Source: a virus. From it: a stretch of 41,145 nucleotides of DNA. The stretch spans positions 1 to 41,145 of IMG/VR virus record IMGVR_UViG_3300042519_001014; one strand, 5' to 3'. Both the position numbers and the translations under genes were made by a program. The notes below the pieces were generated by a model that was given only the letters and a program-made list of their open reading frames with translations, was not told where the DNA came from and made no database searches. The first letter of the stretch is position 1; every line of letters starts with the position of its first letter. Of the stretch, positions 30,797-39,700 are shown piece by piece.

Positions 30797-33700
30797 TGGC
30801 TGATCTAACTTTCAGGGGTAGTGGTGAGGCTAATCTTAACTTCAAGGCCGCTACGCCTGAAGAGGAAGCCAAGAAGGCCGCTGAAGCATCTCCAGTAGAT
30901 CCTAAGGCTCCACTGGCACCGCCTACCCTTAGCAAGGAAGAGATCGAGAAGAACGAGGCCGAAGCCCGCAGATACCTTCTTACTGGTGGAGCCAGACCTG
31001 AAGAAGGCCAGTTGACCCCTGACGATGCCGCAGTCAAGCGAGTCGTTGACGAGCATTATGACCGCGTTTTGGCAGAGTCTAAAGAGCGCTTAGAGAAGCG
31101 CGCACCTGTCGTTGGCTACGCCGACTTGAGTCCTAGAGAAAAGGATATGGTAGCCGCGCGTAACTGGGAAGCGATCTCCAAGGATAGAACAACTTGGCGA
31201 TCCCTGACAGATGACGACAAGTACGAGATGATGCGATTTGGCCTCAAGAACCATAAAGAGGTTGAACGGATCAGAGACACATACGAACAGAACACGGCGT
31301 GGTATGAAGATCTTTACCACGGCGGCTGGGGGTACATTAAGTCTAAAAAAATCTACAGAGGCTTCTCTATCGGTCAGGTTCTTGGCGCTTACGAAGGAGG
31401 CGCGTCTCCTGCTGATTTGAGAAAAGCACAAAACGCTAAACAGCAGGTCGCGGATACAAAACTTTTTCTTGATACACTAAAAGAGTTTAGAGCCAATCCG
31501 AAGGCTTACAGAAAGGAAGTCGTAGATTCTCTGTTGGCTAAGGTAAAAGAAAAGCCAGAACTACTTACTAAATCTGGGATGAGAACAGATCCTGAGTTTC
31601 AGGCTACCCTGTCTTCCCTTAATAGAGTCGAAATGGCTGACTTTATGATGGCCCTCAAGGAAGAGGTTCCTTCGGTAGCCAAGAGAATAGGAAATGCAAA
31701 GGGAGAAACATTTTACGAAGGCCGTAAGGCTTTTAGCGCCAATCAACAGCCGCTTAGAATTACAGACTTTGATTTAGATATTCTGGATCAAAAAGAACCA
31801 GATGGAGACATTGCTTTTACGATTAATCCATTGGCTGGCACTGGTACACCCAAGGCATTGTCCAAAGAAGAAATAGCCCGATGGGATGCGCTCAGTAAAC
31901 AATCCCTCTTGAAGGGAAAAATTGAACCTTATCGCTGGGTTAGTATGGCTTGGGGTAGAGGAATGTTCGATCACGCGGACAGTGATACGGACGATGCCAT
32001 CAAAGATTTTGGATCTAAAGCCGTTAACTTTACTCCTATTGGCGTTGCTGATGCCGCCGTGTCTGGCGCGGAGGTTCTTGGAAGGCAGGTCTTTGGCCCC
32101 GCGCTAGATCCTACAAGCACTTGGGGACATTTAAAGAGCGGCAAGATCGGCGATTGGTGGAGAATGATCAATGGAGACCCTAGCCTCGCTGATCCTAGGA
32201 CTTTGGTAGCCAATTTTGACGCCGCGATGAGCAATCAGGATGAGATTGAAAAGGCAAGCAGTGGCCAGAAATCTCACCTCATTGCTCGCGCTGGTGCTAT
32301 GGTATCTCGGTATACCACCGAGGAGATGCAAGCATCTATGTACAAGTATGGTGCTATGAACGCCCAACTTGTTAATGTTGGTATGATGCGGATCAACCCA
32401 GCCGCTATTGTCGGAAGGGCTTCCGCGATCACTCGCGCTGGCCAGATCGAAGGTATGGGAGTATTTGGTGGACTTGGAAGAGCCGCTGAATGGAGCGCAA
32501 AGAACGGAATCGTAAAGATCGCCACAAAAGATGCTTTTAATGCAAGGCTTGCAGTATACGGAGGCTACCTGCAATCGCTTGAAGGTGCTACGCTTGGTGC
32601 GGCAACTAGAGTTACTGGTTGGGTCGTTGGAAAGGGCGGCCGCGTGATCGTTGGAGCCTTTGGTATTGCTGGAGAACAGGTGGCAAAACTTGCCGAGGTT
32701 GTTGCCTCAAAGGCTGGGATGACTTACAACCCTGCCGCGTTCAAGTACACTATGCGGACGCTGGGCATCACTGATGCTTTCTTTGGTCACGGAATTTCGA
32801 CTAAGTTTGCCGCTCTTTGGGGATTTGGTAAGGCGGCTGGCGAGATCGGAACTACACTTCAAAGGTACGGATACAGAGGAGCCGCCCGCACTGGAACTGG
32901 TATGGTGAGTACATTTGAGGCTATGGCCGCCGACACATCGCTTACGAGCGCTACTCGTATGATGTCCAAGGTGGCGGCTAACATTATGGGGCCGTTTTCC
33001 GCTCCGTTTTATGATTTCGTTAAGGGTACTTGGCACGGCGCTGGAGTTGGCTACGGCCTTGGATTTGTCCAAGACGGACACAGGGGCGGCGTCCGCGGCA
33101 TCTGGGGCGGTGTAGGCATTGGCGGCGCGTCCGCTGGTCTGGCGTCTTTTTCTCAGTACAGAGCGGGTATCTGGACTCATACAGGTGCTACTGCTGATGC
33201 CAGAAAGATGGCCAAGGGTACTGTAAACGAAAAGATCGTTGAGGATCTAATTAAAGGCGCTGAATTTGACAGGGACTGGAACCGAATCCCGCAACTTGTG
33301 GGAGCCGTGAAGGCGGCCAGCGGTATCAACACCAAGGTGATCTTTCACAGGGACGGCGATACGGCCCACATCAACGGCAATGTCCTGAGACTGGACGCTG
33401 TCCTTGATTCTGACTTCAACATTGGCGGCCGCCAGTATCGTGTCAGGGAACTCAAGGCTGAGGTTGAGCGCCTAAATCAACAGGCTCAAACCGAAGCAAT
33501 GAGCGATGCCACAAGAGATCTTGCGGCTGAGACCAGAAGAATTGCTGGCGAAAAGAACGCCGAATTGTCCATTGAGATTAACAAGTGGCTAGATGACATC
33601 AAACTAAACGGCACTAGAGATCAGAGATCCAGAATTAACACGCGCCAGAACGCCTACAACGGCGTCTTTATGGAAGGCGGCGCTGGAAACGGAATCATCT

Positions 33701-36700
33701 ATATCAACGCGGACAGATCTGGTCTGCTCGGTAGCAGTGGTATGGCTTCGAACACTGTCGGCGGCCACGAAGTGTTCCACGCTATCCACAAACTGATCGC
33801 GCGCGAAAAGGCTATTTCCTACTTCAACAATTCGCTGTTCGGCATCAGCGATGAGAACGGACTGCTTACTGTACAGAAGGGTGCAATGAACTCCCAGATG
33901 CTTAAGTCATTCGGTGAACTGTACATTGAGACACTACACGCGGACGATCCCGCTGGAGGTAAACAGGCAAAGGCAGACCTAGATGACGCTTGGAGCGTAC
34001 TCAACGATCAGACGGCTACACCCCAGCGGGTCAAGAAAGCCAAAGAACTTCTTAACCTATACGCCGAAGAGTTTGGCGCGTTTTACTTTGAATCGTACCT
34101 CCAGCGCAACAGATCCGACTTCCTGTTCAGGGGAGGAAACGGAAACGGACTCAGAAGGCTGACAAACCAACTGGAAAACTTCATCGACTTCCAGATCCAG
34201 AAAGATCTGAACGGACAAGGCATCGAACTTCGAATCAGGGATGTTCAAGCGCTCAGATCGTCTAACGAAGCAAAAGATCTTATCAACAGGCTGTCCAAGG
34301 TAAGCGCTGACTTTGGGCGAGTGATGGAACAAATGGAGCGTATTGTCGTTAGGAACCCTGACGGCACAGTCGCTAAGTATAAGAACCCCCAACTGTTTGA
34401 GGCTTTGGCAAAGAAGGCAGAGCGCCTCCGCGCGGACAAGATTGCTTTGGACAAGGCCATTAGCAAGCAGGGCATCGGCGAAATCTTCAGAACCAAGGAC
34501 GGCAAGTTCCTGATCAACCCTGCGGCCGAGCGCGCGATGGATGATCTGATGAAGCGAATCGCAAACAAGGGCGCAAGCAACGCTATGGATCTTTCTACGA
34601 TCCCGCCAGACGAACTGGCCTCTGTGCTTCAAAGGGCTGGCCTTGAGCATTGGGCTGACGCCAACGGAAAACTTAAGGCTCCTGAGGTTGTCGAAAGAGA
34701 GACTGCTGAACGAGGTCAAAAAATGCTTAACCTGCTTGAGGGTCAAGGCCCGCAGGTTACTGGCATTGTCGTAACTCAGGACAAGCACGGCAACAAGCGC
34801 GGCATTGGCATTCTTACGGACGCGGCCATCGTTGCGCTTAGGGATAGCGGCCTCCTGTTGCCCAAGGAGGTTATCAACCTTTCCGTGCTTAGGGATGTGA
34901 TCAATGGCGTTGGCGGCAACGGCCTTGGCGGTAGCCAGATCCAGTTCCTGTACAACGCGCTTACGCACGAATACTACGCGGACGATGGCTCTGTTGGAAA
35001 ACTTCGTAAGCCTAAGCATCAGGTGCTTCCGACTTTCAGGGAGATCGTTCCGTATAAGATGGAGTTTGTGATGACCTCAAAGGACAGGGACGGCAATGTC
35101 GTTACCCCTCACTTTGAGATTATGGTCACAGGCATTGACCTTGGCGTGATCCTCAGAAGAGGCGCGGCTGAGTTCAACAGCACCTATACCCTTCCCAGCG
35201 GCAAGACTGTCAATGTCTCAGATCTGTTTGGCGGCTCTATGGATGTGATGGTTCATCACCTCCGCAGATATACCGAGAACCTTTCTGACGGCGGCCTTCC
35301 CAGCGCCGAACTGTTTGGCGGCGGCGAGCAGGGGGAGGCGGTCAGGGACATTATGTTCAGGATTATGGGTGCCATCCCCAAGGGAGGCTTTGGCCCCAAC
35401 GGAGAAGCGCTCCTGTACAACAACCCGATCATCAGGCCGTTCCACGCTTGGGAGCGCGGCCCTGACTTTGCCTTCACGACATTCAGAATGGATCTGATGC
35501 AGGATCTGTCCGTGACCACTGGCAACTGGCGCCTGAACGAACCTAACTTTTACCCTAAGGCCGCTGGCAACTACCAGCCTCCTTCCTTTGGCGCTCCCAA
35601 GATCGTTGAGAAGGACGGCAAGAAGGTGACGATGATGACCGCGTCTTTCGCATTCGAAAAGATTGGCAAGAAAGACGGCATCTCAAAAGAGACATCGGTC
35701 AAGTACACCATCATCAATCAGGACAAGCGCTGGTTCGTGGCGGCCAATGACTTCGATAAGCCGTACTCGTTCTCCACGATTGAACAGGCAAAGGACTTCG
35801 TACATCTGGACTCCCAGAGGCGCAAACTGATCGGTAGCAACTTGCTTGGCGCTCACCTGATGGGTGGCGACAAGGGAATCGTTGTGGCCAACATCAACGG
35901 AAACTACCTCTTGGTAGATACGACCAAGAAGATGCGGATCGTTCCCAGCAGGGGATTTGTCACATCTTCCGAGGCTATCGTTGAGGCCACGAAGTTGCAC
36001 AACAAACTTCTGATTGATAACCTCCGCAGTCAGAAGCATCCGAGCCTTCGGTTGTTCGAACACTATATGTCCTATGTCGAAAGGATGCAGAGTGAGAATA
36101 GCGAACTGCTCCCTGCTAGACTCGATATGAACAGGGACGGAACGCCGAAGACAGAGGCTCTAAAGAATGCAGATGGAAAAGAAATCAAGTACACTGCTGA
36201 CGACAGAGAGGTTAAGAATGGTTACGCAAAGGTAGGGGATACGAAACGCACCCTTAAGTTCCAGAAGGTCAGTTACAGCCTTCTCGAAACCTTGGCTGGC
36301 GCTGATCACTACAGAATGGGAGATCCTGCCGTCAATGCCCACGCCGAAGAGGTTGCAGAACTGCTTGTACAGGAAGCCATTGATGCCGCCAAGGATCCCG
36401 CAAAGAAGAAGGGTCTAGGCTGGTACCGCAATATGGTTCGCGATGGCTACTCCATCTATGGATCCGTCTATGGTATGTTTGCCGAAGGTCAGGGCGCTAC
36501 CTCCGCGCGTACTCCTGTCAAAGAGAACTTCAAGCAAGCGGAAGAGGCTTTGGCGATGTTCTCGCAGGGCAAGTACAACGATGTCCTTTCGCAGATCCAC
36601 GAACAACTTCGCCTGATCCACGAAAAGGCTGGCCGCAAGGACGCTAACGGCGTCTCTGAGTTTGAGGCCGAAGCGGTTGATCTGCTCCGCGCCAAGGAGG

Positions 36701-39700
36701 CCGCCAACAGGGCAAACGAGATCAACAAGACCGATTACGAGTGGGATGACATCGTAAACTACAAGAATCTGGAAGGCGAAGACGCCATCCCAGAACAAGT
36801 AGTCATCGACTTTGTCGCGGCGATGAAAGAACTGGAGGCTACTCCGCGCAACAGGCTGACGCCCACCCAGTTGTCCGAAGGGATCAACGCCGCCAAGAGC
36901 AGGGTCTTTAGAGATAAGGCCAACCTGATGCTAAGGCAGAACGGCAAGAAGTATAACGCCAACACTGTCAAGGTAGGTCAGGTGATGTACAATCTATGGC
37001 ACGAACTTACCGAAGGCCCGAAGACTCCTAACTTTGCTGGCAACCTTGCTGGCACAACGCGCGCGGCCACTATCGATGTATGGGCGGCTAGAACGCTCCA
37101 CCGCCTGATCAATACCAAGATCAAGAACAGAAGCATCTGGCGTCTGAATGCCTCGATGGAAACAGGCGTTGATTACCTGTGGCATAACCACGGCACGGCC
37201 GAATTCCCCCAGTGGGAAGTTGGCGGCGACTTTGGCTTTGGTCAGTTGATCTTCGAAAAGGCGGCCGCTAGACTTCGTGATCGCGGAGGTGAGTTTGCCG
37301 AGATTATGCCTGACGATCTTCAGGCGCTCATCTGGTTCCACGAAAAGGGAGTCTGGGATAAGAACGGATGGACTAAGACCATCGGCGCTGAGATGTCTTC
37401 CTTTGAAGGCCCGATGTCTGAGTTCTCTGGCGCTCGCGATCCTGATCGGATCGATGACTACCAGAACATCCGCAGAATCGTTGCTGGGTTCGCTGGATCC
37501 TACGATGCAGTTGGAATCACCCAGATCAGAGGCGTACCCCTCAGCGGGTCTGGATCTGGTAGAAGATTCGCGTTCCCCAAGGAGAAGATCCAGCAGGTCA
37601 GCGGCTTTGTCGCCGATGCTCTAGGCAACGCCCTAAGAGGCTCTAACATTGGTCAGACCATTGGCGTTACCGCTGGCAGAGCAGAACACTCCCTGATGTT
37701 TGATGTCATCGCCCATAGGGGCAAGGCCACTGTTCTGGCCAACGCGCGCGGACTTGCTCTTACTAGGGTCAGCAACGAAGCCAGATTGCTTAGGCAGTAC
37801 TCCGAGCAGATGTCCGCGTCCGTGGATGTCAAAGTCCGCGATGAACTTCAGAAGAAGATCAACACGAAGACAAGAGACCTTAAGGCGGCCGAACTGGCCC
37901 TTGAGAACGCTGACTCCAACCTACAGCAGGAGATCCAGAATCCTACTGTAGCCAATCAACTTGGTCTGCTTGCCGACTACCTTGTCACACAGGCTAAGAA
38001 CTATTCGCAGAAGGATGTCTATGTTGCAGAACTTGTAGGCGAGAAGCATCCCAACGCCAGACCTGCTGGCGATGTTATGTTCGGTAGCGTTCTGTCTCAG
38101 GCTGACGCGATGCTGATTGCCAAGATGCTATCGGACAAGAGTCCGTTCATTGACGCTTTCACGCTGATCCCAGATCCGCGCAATCCGAATGCTGGCGAGA
38201 TCTCCAGACTCTCCAACGAGATGTCCAAACTGGATCCGAACAGCAAGGAAGCCAAAGCCATCCAGAAGAAGATCGATGGCCTTACAAAGTACATCGGCGT
38301 CCAAGCCATCAGCACTCCTGAGATCACGGCCCGCTACAGGGAGTTCAGCAAGATCCCTGAGATCCAGAGAGGTGAGCAGGATCTTTTGTCCGAGGGCGGC
38401 GCTCGCTGGTATATGGGCGAGTGGAGCCGATCCCTCAACGAACTAATCTCTAAAAACGCATCTATCAATGGAACCGAACTACGACTCAATGCCTTCCACA
38501 TCAGTGCCGAAACAGTCCCGCGTGGCGCCTTCGACACCTTCAACAGCGCCGAGATCGGAAGAGATGTCGGCCTTGCCGTCAGACTCCAGCGCTACAAGAA
38601 TGGCCTCGAAAGAGAGACAGCCCTCGCCGCAGAGAACCAGCGAACAGGAGACCTCTTCACAGGAGACACCACAGTCTTTGAGAATAATCGGACGACTTGG
38701 GCTGAAACCAGCACCGAGCGAGGAGTTGGAGGACGGCTCTCTGAGACTCTGGCAGATGATGCATCAAGACAGGGTCAGCCCAGTTCCAAGGGGAATGTCG
38801 TCCTAACGGCAGAGAAGGCCGACCAGTGGATCAAGGAGAAGTTGGCCAAGCCGATTATCACATCGGAAGGCGGCGTTGTCTGGGGTGACAAGAACTTCCA
38901 GATGACCCAGAAGAGGAACAAGGACGGCACCCTCAGCAACAACTACGAGATCATCGGCGCGTTTGACCGCAAGCCGATCAAGGTCACAGGCAAGAAGAAG
39001 GCTGAGGCGATGCTTCGCGGGCGCCTGACTGGAGAGGTCGCCGCCCAAGGCGGTGAGCGCATTATCGAGATCAACGGCGAGCAGTTCAAAGTTAACGAGG
39101 CTACTAATCCTATCTTCGCTCAAGACAGCCAGACTTTGGTAAACATCGGCGTCTACCCTGACACTTCCAATATCTTCAAGTATCGTCCTGACGACAGCCC
39201 TACTGTCGAATTCCACAAGTGGAACAGCAAGACAGTTGATGAAGCATTCCCCAAGGGCGGCTTTAAGGGAAGCGCTCCTATGCCTTATTCGCACAGAATG
39301 GCCAAGTACATTGCCAGACTTAATGCGCTTGTTAACAGGCTAACTACTCAAAGCGGGATGGTGTCTATTGACCTTAAGGTTGGATCTAGCGGAAGTGATA
39401 CCTCTGCCTCCTACACTGGGAACTGGGGAACCGCGCACAGCAGATCATTTGATGTGACTATTGTTGCCCAAGGCCCAGATCCGTATGCTGGATTCCCTTC
39501 TGGTGTTAGAAAGTACAATGTCGCTAGCACAGATGGTCACTTCAAAGCCGTTACAGTAACCGATCAAGCCGCGTATCAGGCTGATAGCAGTTATGTCCAA
39601 CAGCCTAATGACGCTCCTAACAGAACAGCGGAAGACTATGGTAAGATCAGCGGCACAAACGCAATGGAAGGAGCCACAAAGCCGACAGTAAAAGGTCTTA

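Noticed and set aside
38468-38806. A 112-codon frame inside the giant gene in another plus-strand frame
   Set aside because: The product is Ser/Thr/Pro-rich low complexity, typical of a shifted frame. The main frame remains open and sensible throughout, so neither a frameshift nor an overlapping gene is supported.
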